DNA of 64,000 bases, from the NCBI RefSeq assembly GCF_910596095.1, contig NC_056544.1, positions 13,563,155-13,627,154 on the forward strand, read 5' to 3'. Within the stretch, counting starts at the first letter, position 1. Each line of letters begins with the position of its first letter. Below are positions 12,887 to 25,900 of this stretch, one piece after another. This DNA comes from Thunnus maccoyii. Its lineage: Eukaryota; Chordata; Actinopteri; Scombriformes; Scombridae. A model generated the notes under the pieces. That model was not told where the DNA came from, did not search any database, and saw nothing but the letters and a program-made list of their open reading frames with translations. A program made the position numbers and the translations under genes.

Positions 12887-13386
12887 CATATATAGATTTT
12901 CTTTTACAAAAATACAAAGGATTTTCTCTATACAAATAAATATGATATGAATAAAGATAACATGAATAATATATACAGTCTGTGTTCTTCACAAGAGGCT
13001 CAACCTTTGCAAAAGACTTTATGACAATATGAATAACTTATCATTTGTACAGATTCATAAGTTAGACAAGGCTGTGTCTCCAACCACATAGAAAAAAAAA
13101 ACCTGTGGCGTGATGGGTGGTTCATAGTTGGATTGATACATTCATGGTTGTGTTTTTATTTAGAGCCCAAATCCTGCTCTCTGATGGGGAAAAACTGCTA
13201 CAAAAAACAGAACGCTTTTCACGGGAAACCACAGAAGAAAAACATTTTTGTTTGAGTGTGCGTTTTTTTGTGTGCGTCTCTCTGTTGTGACTTTAAGTCC
13301 CGCAACAACTGTGAGAGTCTTTGTGCCATCATCTCTCGTTTGAGTCTTCTGTCTTTCATCTGATTGCACTCGGTGTTACAATTAAG

Positions 13387-16300
13387 TTAAGTCTTGAGTG
13401 CCTCCAGTGCCAAAGCGATGATCCTTGGCACACTGCGGTAGAATGATTCATTCTCCAGGCCCACAAGACTGTAGAAGGTCAAAGGTCGTCCTCCCACTAC
13501 AGCTCTAACCCGTGCCTGGTAAAGTCCTCGATCATTCTTTGAGCTCAGATCAACTAACACCTGAACAAAAGAGAGAAAGAAATAATGCATAAGTTACAAC
13601 ATTCATTTTTTTCCCACCAATGCACATTCACTTCTCTAAACCTCTCCATCTTGAAGGATTATTTACCTCTTGGAAGTTCATGTGCAGGTTCTTGCTTGGG
13701 ATGCTTAACACCCAGCGGTAAGAGTCTCTGACTTGGCTGACTTGCTGTGAGGACTCTCTCACCCCAGTACAAACTATAGGAACAAACAAACAAAAAAAAT
13801 ATATGAGAAATAACATTTACACAAGACCAAAACATCACAAACTATTTAATGAAAGTTTTGTCAGATCTGTGTGTGCCACATACTTTTCCCACTGGCCCCA
13901 GGTATCTGCCTCTTGTGAAGAAGGCTCCTGTATTTTCTGTGGAGACTTAGAGGCTTGACAGCATGTGCAGTTTGTCTGGGCTGAGCAGTCGTCTCCGTGC
14001 CGTCACCCACAGTGATTGGCTGGACGACTGTTGTTGACTGCACTGGACTGGATGTTAATTCTCCATTCTCAACAAAAGTAAGATCATCCGATGTGGCGTC
14101 CCACGTCACATCAGGAGAAACAATTCTACTGGACGACATTTCACTTTGTGACTCAGCTTCTGTCGCAGTTTCATCTTGTGTTCTTAATGTCTGAATTTCA
14201 TTCATCAGGGCTGTTAGAAGTGACCATGGCTCCGGGGATTTCTGGGAGGAGGCAGCGGGACTGGTGTGGACTTGTGTTCCACTGGAAGAAGTGGGAATAG
14301 GTGAAGTGTTGGGAGACTCCTCCTGGAGGTAGGTTGTGTCCAAGTGCAGGATGGGAGGAGCAGCTTTTGAGTCCAGTTTAGAGCGCAGAGCCAAGATGGC
14401 AGATTTATATTCTCCCTCTAGCTGTTGAAGCGAGGACTCCCCTGCCTGGAAACGACATGAAAAAATACAGCAGATTCCATGATTAGCTTCGGATAAATGC
14501 CCAGCACAACATTATATCATACTATATTTCCCAGAAGAAAATGTTGCATTCAGTAATTCAGAGAAAAATGGAAAAATAATTATTCTAGTTGCAAAAAAGC
14601 AAGAGTAATGCCCCTTAATCAAAAACAGTGTACCAGTGTTAAAAAATTCTTCCCTTTTGAATGCTTGTGCAAAATGGTGAGTCTAGAGAGAAGTCGGCTT
14701 TCTTTGATATTGAAAGGCTAATATTGAAACGTAATCAATAAGCCATTATTGATTTTTACATTTTTATCTTATTTTCACACATCAGACTGTGTAGTGACTA
14801 TCTCGACATCACATGACATGGCAAGATTTAATGTCTTGCACCACCAACTTCATTTGGACACTTGTAATAAACAAATAATATACCTGCATAAAAATGTTTT
14901 CCTCCTGTTGTGTTGATGTAGAGGAGACGTCTGTGGATGAGTCAATGTGTTGTTTATCCATGTCCTCAGCTATGCCTCTCAGGTATTTCTCCCAGTCATC
15001 CACCAAGGGGCCCACCTCTCTGAATAAGGCTGGAGGAACTGGAGAGGGACCCTGCTCCTCTGGCACCACAGCTCCACCTAGCTGTTCTGCAAGTAATAAA
15101 ACACCTGTTACAGCAGTGTCCAACAACACTATTTGTTAATATACTCGTACATATGGAAAAGATTGTTGGACTGCGAAACAATTAATGTTCTGAATCAATG
15201 TTTGCGATGTTTGTCTCTATAAGCTACCTATACATTTGAAGCTTAGACAGAAGATAGAATAACATTATCTATCAGCTGTGTACCTTCAATCTGCGTGAGA
15301 CCACGACTCAGGCCCAGGTCCCTCCTCTCTCTGGTGTGAGTGAAAGCTGTGCTGTAGATGTGCTCAACCAGCTGAGGGAGAGTCTGGGTGAAGAAGGTCA
15401 AGTCAACTTTGTCCCTGATGTAGTCCTCAGCCCTCTGGAGCAAGTCCAACAGGGTCTGCAGGAACGAACGCAACTCTAGATGGCAGAGCATGACAAAAAA
15501 AATATATGAGAAACCTCTGCAGAACATGATGACATGATATTTAAAGCAACTTTTGCTCTGTATAATCAAGCTGAGCATTTGAAAAAATTGTACTTACGAC
15601 ATTTCTTGAAGCGGTTGAGGCATTTGTCCTCGGCCATTCGGCTGCAAGAGCTGGCAGTCTGACCGGGAGGACAGGTTAGAGTGTAAAAGCGACAAAGAGA
15701 GCTGAACTCAGACCTCTGTTCCTCCTCAGTCATTTCTGTTGTCTTTAGAAGCTCTGGACATGTTGGCTCCCGGCTCCCAAATGACTCTAAAAAGGACAAA
15801 CAGAAATGGTATGAATGATTTGAAATATACAGTAATTTAACATTTCAATATGTATTAGTTGTAAATCAGTGATAAACATTTTGCACATTAGCTCCTCTGG
15901 TGCATTATTGTTGCCATAAACTCACTCTGTATCTCATCCTGAATCCAGTCGGAAAAAGCAGACACCCGAGTGTAGACTCCAGGCTTTCCCTTCTCCCCAC
16001 AGCCATCTCCCCAGGAGGTAATACCATAGAGCTGGAACCGGCCCGAAATCCTGTCCTGGTAGATAAGGGGGCCTCCAGAATCTCCCTACAGCAGACAAAA
16101 AAATTAAAAAACTGATTACAGACAATGCTTCAGTTGCTGCTAACAATCAAATACAATTGCAGCAATTTATAAAGTCTTCAGTTAAACTCTTCAATTGTTT
16201 TGCTCACCTGACAGGAGTCTATACCTCCAGAGAGATAGCCAGCACACAGCATAGTGTTGGTGACCAGTTCTTTGCCGAGGGCACTCTTACAAGTGCTCTG

Positions 16301-19300
16301 AGGCAGCAGGGGCACTTTGGCTTCCATCACCACGTCAGCAGATGGGCCATCTGTAGAGAAAATACACACAGAAAACACAACATTATTGATCTCCAGGGGG
16401 TTGCAGGGTCCATTCATTGTAGTAGCACAAAACAGGACAGAGCTAAAAACCAAATCAAGAATAAGATATTAACGAAACAGTATATTCATGAAGCTAATAC
16501 ACAATAACTTTGATCAATTTGCAAGTGTACAGTCTTAATCAACAGCATGTGTATCTTAAGAAGGAAATAAACAAATAAAAAGCCTCACAGATGCATAGAA
16601 AGAAAAACAAAGCCATAAATAGCTCTACAGTGAGAATGTGTGTCATTTACAGCATCTTCCACTCACCCTCATAGAGGGAGCCCCAGCCCGCCACCAGGCA
16701 TGGGCTGCCAGTAGGGGGCTCCATGCCAGAGGGGAGACACACAGGGGTGACACGATCAGACAGGACCACAGGGGATGTCAGCTCCACCAGGGCTATATCA
16801 TTGTTAAAGGTCTTTGGGTTGAACTGCAGAAATAGAGGAGAGTTTGATTTATTGATTGACTAAATGGCTCGATGATTTACAGAATGTTCTGGCTGTGTGA
16901 TTGGATGAACGGGGAAGTGCAGTGAAAGAGGTAATGCTATACTCCTCCACTTTGGGTAATGAATGTAATGTTACCTTAGGATGAGGGATGATGCGGTTGA
17001 CTTTGAGAACCTGTTCATCAGGGTCAGTCTTGGTGATGTCAAACTCCCCCACCACAGCCGTCCAGTAGCTCTCACTGCGGCTGCTACGGAGGACAGAACA
17101 ATAAGACAAACGGGGAGAGAAGAAGAGGCACAGTGATTATTTCTGATGATGTAAACAGATTTCTATATATATATACTGATTATTTTAGTCCAATTGCAGA
17201 AAACAGCGCCACACACAGACATACACACTTACCCAGCAAAGCAATGCGCAGCAGTGACCACCCAGGAGCTGTCCACCAGGACCCCTCCGCACATTAGGCC
17301 ACCATCTAGCTGCAGGTTGACCAGCCAGGGCCAGCTGCCTGGAGGAGCAGGGGAGCCACCCACAATCCTGGAGCGAGGCTGCGTGATGTTCTGCACCGTG
17401 GACGACCTCTGACCGCACACTGCTGCTGGGACAGATAGACAATGATGGTCAAGAAATGCAGCAAATTCCACTTTTTTGCAGACAAACATTGAATATTAGA
17501 CTTGTGCCTCTTCACTGGCTTACTTGACTGTACTCACCCTGTACGTGCGTCTGTGTAGCAGGTTCCAGGTTCTGCATTGTGTTAAGCAGGCTGCACTGGA
17601 GGACGCGAGCACTGCAACTCTCACCCATGATCCTGATGCAGCTCTCCTTGTCCAAGTCACCAGGTGGACAGCGATGCTGATAGTAAGCACAGGCCTGGCT
17701 CAAAGCCCAACTCCGCTCAGCTTCATCTTGAAGCTTCTGGGCTTTGGTGATGACATCACAGCTGGGCTCTGATAAGGCATTGGCAGGAGAAGCTGATGGG
17801 CAACAAGGGGAGATCTAGGAGTTACTGGACACTCTAAGAAAGCTTTCACTGGTAATGTTGCACAAATGTGGCTCAGGGTGCTCGAGTAACAGGATGTGAA
17901 AGCCAAGAGGAATATTGTACTTACAGCAGGATCCAGACTGCTGTCCACAGTCCTGAAACAGACAGGGAACACAGCCCCTGCAGCCCGCCTCGGCCCGACT
18001 CCTCTCAGATGATGCGCGCTCAAGAGCGGACAGGGCACTCGTCATGGCCGCTTCCAGAACCACAGTACCACGATCAGACAGAGCTGCAAGAGAGGTGAGG
18101 AAGAAGAAGAGATGTAAGAACAGAAAATTAACAGAAGAGATTTGCAGAGAGAGAGAGGAAGACATAGAGTGCACATCACAAGGGCCAGGTTGATATAGTG
18201 GCCAGGCTGATATGCAGATTTTGGTATCTGTGTATATGTCGGGTGATTCGTAACGAGAAACTATAGCACAGAACTGACAAAGATAAGCTTTAGATAATGT
18301 CGTCATTACATAGTTTGTCAACTGTCCCAGTCAGTACACACAATTGGTCACAATTCCTTAATAACCAAATTTAAGGGATTTTTATCAAGAATGATTTTTA
18401 TGAAATAAATATGAATACTGGTAATAACCTCACAAATCCAGAGTCAGTCAGGCTCTAGTGCATACAGGACTGACACCACTATTCAAGGTAATACATTTTT
18501 TATGAATAAATGTTCTGAGATTTGCTGAATTCTGACCATATTACCAGTGTTTTGAAAGGAGAATTTGGCAACAGGTCAATAGGAAGGACATCTAGGTCAT
18601 TACATAGAAGACTGTTATTTGCTGTGGGAACACTATGTCTGCATGTGAGCATTAGTATGAACTGGTGTGGCTTTCTTGTATGTGTGTGAGTTGTCCCCTT
18701 TTTCTCATGCTGCTCTTTGAGCTCATTGGCAGCGTGTTAGCGAAGCTAGCTAACGCTCAGCGCGCTGGTGAGGCTTCTACAGACACACTTCAATCGGGCC
18801 GCCAACCCTGCAGCCCCCCTCTGTGCCGCACCACATCACAGGATAGGCCACTAACAACAACAATGCTGATTGAAGACTTAATTAGAAGGCCAGGGCTGAG
18901 CGGGCAGAGGCTGGCGGGCAGGGACAGGCCCTGGGGGCACGGGCTGGCAGCCCTGGGGCGGCTGGGACCCCGAGTCCCTTGTTCTAAACACTCCAAACAC
19001 ACACTGTCATCACCAGCCGTTTGTATAAGGCTCTGCTGTACTCAGCACTTGAACCAGAGAAGGCCAGAGGTCTCCCATCACTGTGCTCTACTGCAGGATT
19101 TGACAAGTTACTCTGCATGATAAGCCGGTGATAACATTCTTGTTCTTTACTGTTTTTAAGTGCCGGAAGCGTTTCAGTATGTCATATGATGTTTGGTGTA
19201 ACATAATACAATATGTTGCATCACTGACTAAATATCGGCACCTCGTGCTCCTGAGTAGCAACACTTAAGCTTATATTTACCCAAACATATACCTAAATGA

Positions 19301-19875
19301 TAATGTAGGCTGATAACACGACTCAAAATTCAATTTATTTGTACATATATTTTTTACAGTTTCTAGAAGTATCTAGCACCAGATATTTGTATAAAAATAT
19401 GCTTGCTAGTCTCAATGAAGCTGGTAATACCACCAGATGTTTTTCCCGCTTTACTCTTGGAGGAATCTCACACTCATGAGGCATCACAGCATCACCAGCG
19501 TTGGTTTGCAGTGTTCTTGTTATGATGCAGTGAATATAAAGATAAAAATTTGTCTACAATAAAATTTAAAGTCCAGTGTAAACGCAAGTGCTCTATTTTT
19601 ACCCAAATGATTTTTATTCAGTTAGGTGCTCCTCTGAGAATGTCTACAACACTCACGGTGAAGACGCTATGATCAGATTTCCCAACTATAGTCACTGACA
19701 GGTACAGTTGTCACGCCTCTGAACATAAATGGCCAAAATTAAGAAACAACAAACAACTAAGTTTAGAAAAATTACCTTTGAGTGCACTCTGGGGCATCCT
19801 GTAGACTTCTCTACCTGTTGGGGCTCCCAGCAAGCAGTCCAGCCCCATAAACATCAGTGATATCAGCAGCAGCAT
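13387..19875 (-). CDS. prss56: Serine protease 56, secreted trypsin-like protease, 14 exons, 900 aa
   Basis: Coding exons on the - strand: 19776-19875, 17925-18083, 17538-17792, 17233-17425, 16975-17083, 16667-16823, 16208-16350, 15926-16085, 15598-15786, 15284-15475, 14884-15086, 13884-14445, 13667-13773, 13387-13560 (2703 bases). A signal peptide ([17 protein letters not shown]) is followed by cysteine-rich exons 2-3. The protease domain is exons 4-8: cleavage site RIVGG (I about residue 192), catalytic His in TAAHC (232), Asp in NNDIAL (281), Ser in GDSGGP (375), and Asp at 369 in IDSCQGDSGG, which predicts cleavage after Arg/Lys. After it come a second cysteine module (exon 9), a helical stretch, a Ser/Thr-rich linker in exon 12, and a C-terminal domain. 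PRSS56 in people affects eye size (microphthalmia, refractive error). The human protein is about 600 aa, so this one is longer. The neighbour chrng fits human 2q37. Confidence 0.9.
18770..18985. promoter_or_regulatory. GC-rich island in prss56 intron 1, candidate enhancer
   Basis: Within the large first intron (18084-19775), about 200 bases stand out as GC-rich and non-repetitive in an AT-rich setting. They include GACTTAATTAGAAGG near 18872-18886, a homeodomain-type core. No open frame with family motifs or splice sites was found. Calling it regulatory is inference from composition and position only. Confidence 0.3.
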
Positions 19876-20145
19876 GGTGTCAGAGCATCAGACCTCCACT
19901 CCACCGTGACAACAAACAGACAGGCAGTAGACACGCGGGATGACTGAAGAGGATGCAGAGGTGCTGGAGATGAGGCTAGCCTGCAGTGCCCTTGCTGTCT
20001 CCAGGTCCTTATTGTCTGGTGGCTCTCTGCAATCGCTAACTGTCTCCCTCCTCCTGACTCTCTGGGCTCTCTCCCACACTGTGGTGCAGGGCATCTGTCT
20101 GTAAATTTACTTAGAGGAACAATAGGTGCCTGGAGTTGTCCCTGG

Positions 20146-20153
20146 TATATATA
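20146..20153 (-). promoter_or_regulatory. prss56: TATA box of prss56
   Basis: The - strand reads CTATATATACC about 270 bases upstream of the prss56 ATG. A start of transcription about 30 bases downstream, near 20118, would give a 5' UTR of about 240 bases with no intron needed. Confidence 0.55.
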
Positions 20154-20171
20154 GAGTCCCCAGGGGAACAC

Positions 20172-20645
20172 CAGTCAGAGGGAGGGGGGAGAGGATAGGG
20201 AAGAGAGAGGGAAAGGGAGGGAGGAGGGAGAAATGCTCCCATGGCCAATGCACAAACAGATGAATTCATTAAGACTGTGACAGCAAATCGGGCGCAACTT
20301 GCCAAGGCTGGACATCACAAAGAGGTTTGGTTCTATGAAAGGAGACAGAGGGAGGGAGAGAGAGATACAGATAGGGAGGGAGGAAAAGGGGAAGGCGGAG
20401 TGATTGGCTGGGTGGCAGGGAAGGGGGTGTTGTTTGAATTAATTAATGTGAGAGGAAGAGGGAGAAAGTTATGCAGATAAGGATATGGGCTGATGTGACA
20501 CAGGAGTAGAGGAATGTAGAGCGAGAGAGAGAGAGACGTCAACAAGCGTCTGAATCGAAGGGTCACAGTGTAAGCCGAGAGAGCAGGAGATGGAGGGAGG
20601 TTGAGTGACAGAGTGTGAGACAGCGAGAGAGGGAGAGGGAAGTGT
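20172..20645. repeat. Polypurine-rich tracts upstream of prss56
   Basis: Blocks of almost pure G/A occur at about 20176-20232, 20336-20400 and 20520-20640 on the + strand, made of gggagag-type units. They are simple sequence, not genes; the open frames they create are low-complexity artefacts. Confidence 0.7.
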
Positions 20646-20775
20646 CTGCCATTCTCCGTGCCCCTCAAAGAGGGCATTGTCCCCGGCGTCCCTCTGAGGA
20701 TGCCCACATCAAAGCCGTCCCCCGGGCATCACTTGGCCGCCGCCTCCATTGATCACTTACAGTCTTTTATCCCCC
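20640..20775. promoter_or_regulatory. GC-rich block about 0.5 kb upstream of the prss56 TATA box, candidate conserved element
   Basis: The block is non-repetitive and includes GGCCGCCGCCTCCATTGATC (near 20735-20754) and CACATCAAAGCCG. The - strand shows GATCAATGG, a SOX-like core, and CTTTGATG, a TCF/LEF-like core. It stands out against AT-rich flanks. Function is inferred only. Confidence 0.3.
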
Positions 20776-21489
20776 CCATTAAAATATTGTCAGTTCACAT
20801 CACTTTTGTCTTTCTCTGCTGAACTCTGCTTTTGTTACATAAAGATACAGTAAAAGAGTGCTCATGAACATGATGTGTTTTTAAAGTCCAGAAGTGATCA
20901 TTCATTTAACCAGTGCAAACATTTTTTGTTTTAGCTTCTTGCATTTATTGTCAACTTTCTTTGGATGTATTTTCTTTTCACGGCCGAAAATAAAGTAAAA
21001 TTGACTTTACTTTCTCATCTTGACTTTCTCCAACAAAATGAGTCTAGATTCCATCATATTAATTATTATTTTATAAAAGTGGAGATGCCACATAACAAGA
21101 ACAAGTCTCTAACTGACAAATTATTTACTCATCAACACTATAACATGAGCTGATAAGTCCTTACATCTGAAAATGTCAACATGTCTGATGACTTTGTCAA
21201 ATAGTAAGATTATTTGAGCTGCATCTCCTCCTTGTTTAATGAAGGTGGATCTATATAAAAGCTTTGATCTCATCAATTTAACCAAATAATCTTCATGCAT
21301 GAGGAGAAATGGAAAAATAGGAGAAGAGAACAAATAAAACGTTCCATTTCAAAGCATCAAGCCAACTAAAAAGTTACCATGCAATCCACCATCATGCATT
21401 GAAGCTTCACTGTACAATCACTGTGTATTGAACAAGTCTTCAGCTAGCGGCTCTGTGAGACTGTAGTTAAACACAGTGATGCTTCAATC

Positions 21490-21925
21490 TAAAAGCTAAC
21501 ATCAGCATGCTAACATGCTCACAATGATGATGTGGATTTTTGGTAGGTATAATGTTTACCATGTTAACCATATCAGTTTAGCATGTTAGAATGCAAACAT
21601 TTGCTAATTAGCACTAAAGTACAGCTGAGTCTGATGGGAATGTTATTAGCCTGACAGGTATTTGGTCATAAACCAAAGTACTGGACAAATAACGAAGGCA
21701 CCAGATGAAAAGTTACGTGGTCACCAATGTCATTAAAATTCATCCTGAGGGGAACACAAATATCTGCACTAAGTTTCACAATCCGTCCGATAACCACAAA
21801 TGTCAACCTCATGGTGACGCTAGAGGAAAAGTCAGCGGATCATCAAAATCATAAGGACTTATCCTCTGGGAACCTTGAATGTCTGTACAGAATATTATGG
21901 CAACTATTAAATAACTGAGATATTA
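21490..21925 (+). repeat. Dispersed fish repeat, copy A
   Basis: Text such as 'gctaacatgctcac', 'gtttagcatgttag', 'ctgatgggaatg', 'atttggtcataaacc' and 'catcctctggg' recurs in the same order and strand near 55.6-56.1 kb. I recall this family as very common in introns and UTRs of percomorph fishes. It has no coding capacity and I do not know its class. Confidence 0.65.
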
Positions 21926-22692
21926 TCGGTGTCACTTGAGATGTGAAGGATGAGATGTGATCTATTGACATCAACAAGGAAAAAATAATAAATTAAGAAC
22001 ATCATAACTAAACAGAAATATATTACAGATACTTGTAATGCATCAAATATACAAGTTCACTTGGTCAAGATGATATCGGCATAACTCTTGACATTAGAGG
22101 ATCTGCATAATTATTTTCTACAACACAAATTTCATTTTTACATGTAAGTGTTTAACTACAGACACTGGGTGGGTGAAAGGTCTGCAATGATTCATATAAA
22201 ACTGATATAATCAAAATGTTCTTTACATTCACTGGTAGTGGAAAGGGACACGGTCACAGTCTAGATGGTCACAAAAAAAAGTCTGTGCCGACCAGTTACC
22301 CAAAGAGGGAGCACAAATTGGAGTCAACTTTGAGCCAACTAACTGGCTGAACGATAAAAAGAGAGGCGGCCGAATCTAGCAGGACATTATCAAAGAGAGC
22401 CGTCCACTGCTGCCACAAGCCAGCACTGACAGCAGAGTTCACACTGACAACAACATACAGTACGTGTTAGAGAGTGTGTGACGGTGTTTTTATGTTTCAG
22501 TCAAAGTTTGTGCAGCCAACTCTGGTCAATTCAAATGCTTTGATGTTGGGAAAACTACAAGCAACAGTACATACGTATGCAAAAATGGGTGACAAAAACA
22601 AGCATTAGAGACAGAATAAAGAGGATATGGAGCCAGATCTGAGTTAGAAAAGTTACATTTCTTCCCTCTCAAGTTTTGCTTTCAGACATTTG

Positions 22693-22695
<3 letters not shown>

Positions 22696-22722
<27 letters not shown>
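22696..22722. repeat. (GT)n microsatellite
   Basis: An uninterrupted GT run immediately upstream of the GC-richer block at 22.73-22.99 kb. Confidence 0.9.
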
Positions 22723-22726
<4 letters not shown>

Positions 22727-22734
22727 GTTGTGTG

Positions 22735-22990
22735 CATTGTGCCTCAGCCCCCTCCATGCACCCGTGCGGCACAATGGCCCTGAGATCTGAGAGCAGACTC
22801 AGGCGGAGCGGAGCGGGAACGGCATGGGACAAACGGGCGGCACTCTTTCATTCCTTCCCTCCCTCCATCCATTTGCCTTTGATGTCCTTTGATTAATTTG
22901 CCTTCTGCTCACTCTTCCTTCATCTAGCCACCAAGCATGGAGCACTCGGCCTCTCTTTTTTCCTCTGCCGGCCTGTCTCAATCTCTACTG
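22735..22990. promoter_or_regulatory. Candidate regulatory element with paired TCF/LEF-like sites
   Basis: Non-repetitive sequence with two CTTTGAT cores at 22877-22883 and 22887-22893, ten bases apart, the second running into TTAATT, a homeodomain core. It lies between prss56 and vwa5b2, about 3 kb from the former. No conservation test could be done. Confidence 0.3.
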
Positions 22991-25900
22991 GCGATGTTTT
23001 ACCTTTCTATTCTTTTCCAATGGTGGCATCATTCACAATATTTAAGCATTTATGGTTAAATCTGAAACAATCAACTTGAAAATCCATTATGAATAGCCTA
23101 ACCTAAGAAGCATAAATTAACTAATAATTGTTGATAACTCCTTTTTATTGGAAATGACATAGATATTGATCGTTATACTTCGGTAACCTATGCAGACACC
23201 ATATGTTTGTGCTATATGTGTTTCTCCTTAACAAATTGAACTTTCCAGTGAATGCACCTGTCTTAAGAGCTCATCAGTTAACAGGTTAATAAATGCAAAA
23301 GTCTTTGTGGAACAAAGACTATCAGCAATCATGATGGGAAGCAAATGTCAGCTCATAACAGAAAAAAGGCAAGGCATTATTTCTCTAAAGAATAAATGAT
23401 TCTTACAAAGAAACTTTCAAAAAATGTATTTACAAACCAGGCAGAACTCTATTCAGTGGTGAAGACAACATTTTTTCAGTTTACTCATGACTCAATATCC
23501 CTTATATTTACTCATTTTAGTTGTGACATCTACCCAATGATGGTTCTTGAGACTGAAAAATCATGAACATGAACCAGCAGTAAGTGAGACAAGTATATGG
23601 GAGTTTATTTATTCTGACCTCGACAAACACACACAAGTGTGCAAACATATTTTCTAGGGTTTATACAGAAACATTAAGTATGCCCAGTAAGTGGGAGGAC
23701 TTTAAATAAGTGACACACGAGTGGCACATACCCAAAGTGATTTAGGTTTTTAGACTCAGATGACACTTAAATATTGGTTTCTTGATGTTTTTGTCCTACA
23801 GGTTTGTCCTACATTTTTTTAGCCACTGAAATATGAATTGTCTATCAGGTTATAACTGTTAAGTATAAAATTTCTTAGGAGAATAAGATTTGATGCTTGA
23901 ACTATGGGTAAAATCTTTTCACAGCTCATGTGAGAAGTGTGCTTATGTTTTAAACAGCACTGATTGGACGAGCTGGGCTGCATAAATTAATGTAAATGCA
24001 AAATGATCTGTTGAACCATCTATAAGTGATTTACTATGGGGTGCACAGGCTTATCACTGGCTGGCAGCATGAGCAGGTTACATAAAGAAAACACACAATG
24101 GTCGGCACAAAATCACACCACAATGAGAACCTTAACAACAATCGTGTTGAATAACACCCAGGTATTGTGTTCAGTTATGAAACCATTTCTCCCATTGTCT
24201 CAGACAGAAAACAATTGAAATCTAGGTCAGTGGGGTACGCAAGGGAGAAGAGCTTCCCAACATTTCAGCACAGACAGACACTTGAACCCCCTGACAATAG
24301 TCAAGCAGAAGCAGCTCGTCTGCACAGGCCTATATTGGGTCATTGTTAGTCATGTTGTTAATTAGATCTATTATGACCTACACAATCACATTAACTGCCA
24401 TTAAATGCATATTAACCACCAACTGTTTAATAATGAAATATCAAATTTACCTAAATGGATTGATAATGATGATGTGATTGATGTCTTTATGTGGAAACAC
24501 AGCTCAGATAAAATCCTTTCCTGATTATAAATGAACAAAGCCCTTTTGTCTTGGTATAAAAAGTAATATTTTTATGAATAAAAGCAGTTGGTGCTAAGTT
24601 TGAGGGAAAAGACTGCCCTCAATCTTCTGAATAAATCTGATGACAACTCTGTCCATCCTTTTGCTGTTTCAGAGTGTTAGATGAATTGGAGCCACTGCGC
24701 ATCAATGTGCCATACCTGCAGGGAAGAGGGTCAGGCTCAAATGTGGCTCTCTACTCACGCCCGTTCACTTAATCAACAACACCCTCTTTGTGTTGCATCA
24801 GACTCTCTCCTTAATCCTTCCTCAGTCTCAACATGCTGTAACGCTTTCCAGCAGGCCTCTGCTGGTGAAGACAGCCTCACTCCTGCATTTAAACCCACAG
24901 TGAACACAAATAGAATAACACAACCATTCATGTCTAATTTTGTACAGTAGAGCTGCACAATTACATATAATCCTGTAGAAAGATATGTATTGCAATGGTA
25001 GTGCTGCTTGCACTTGTCCAGCTTCCATGTGCAACCCGCTTAACAAACCCTTCAACTGCAAATACTGACCAGCTCCAAGTCCTCCATTAGATGTACTGAG
25101 TGTGGGGCAACCTGAGAGGTAAAGGCTAAGGTGAGTAGAATAATAGAAAAAAGTGTGTAAAATGTAAACTAAGATGCAATTCAATGTAATTACAGAATTA
25201 CATCATCTAACCTTTACAGCCAAGTTGGCAATGAAATGTTTTTAAAGCTGCCAAAAACAGCAAATACACTTCAGATGTCACTCTGTTCCAACAAAGGTAT
25301 TTGCAGATTGGTTTTGTGAAACAGTTGAAAATAGCCTCTCTTGGGACCAGCAGACAGCTGAGAGGGGAGAAAAGAAAGAAGAAACTAAATCAGGTGAGTC
25401 CAACCTGCTGCTGATATGAGAAGACTGACATCTAGTGTCAGAATATTGAAACTTCTTTTAATAGAACTGTTGTCCGATCTGGTAGAGTCTCCTGAATACA
25501 ACCATGGTAGAGACTTTCCTCTGCACTGTTCTGAGCCTACATTACCTTTTGAATGCATCAGTGTTTGAAGGAGTAACATGGACATGATAGGGCTGACCAA
25601 GGTCACACCTTTGGTTACTCTCACACGCACAACATGATGTGCTCAAGCTTTCAAACTGTCTGAATTGCTCTCAGGCCATATCTGGAGCAAGTATAGACAT
25701 GTTTTGTATTGCTTAAATCAGGTGTGTTAGCTAATTTAACAAGCTAGGTTTTGGTGGGGACTTGCTAAGTAATGCTAAGTAGCTCAGCTAGTTAGCTAAC
25801 AGCTAGTTAACCTGAGTCACAGTTTATTGTAAGAACAACGTTGGGATTACTTACTTGCTAGGTAAAAGTATTAGCTTTACTGATACCTGGTCTGGTCTAT

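Noticed and set aside
13861-13883. A prss56 isoform ending in KSMWHTQI by reading past the donor at 13883
   Set aside because: GTATGT is a good donor and the downstream exons at 13667-13773 and 13387-13560 continue in frame with a conserved-looking C-terminal domain.
20333-20707. 124-codon open frame rich in Ser, Leu and Pro
   Set aside because: It is the translation of polypurine/polypyrimidine simple sequence with no family motif.
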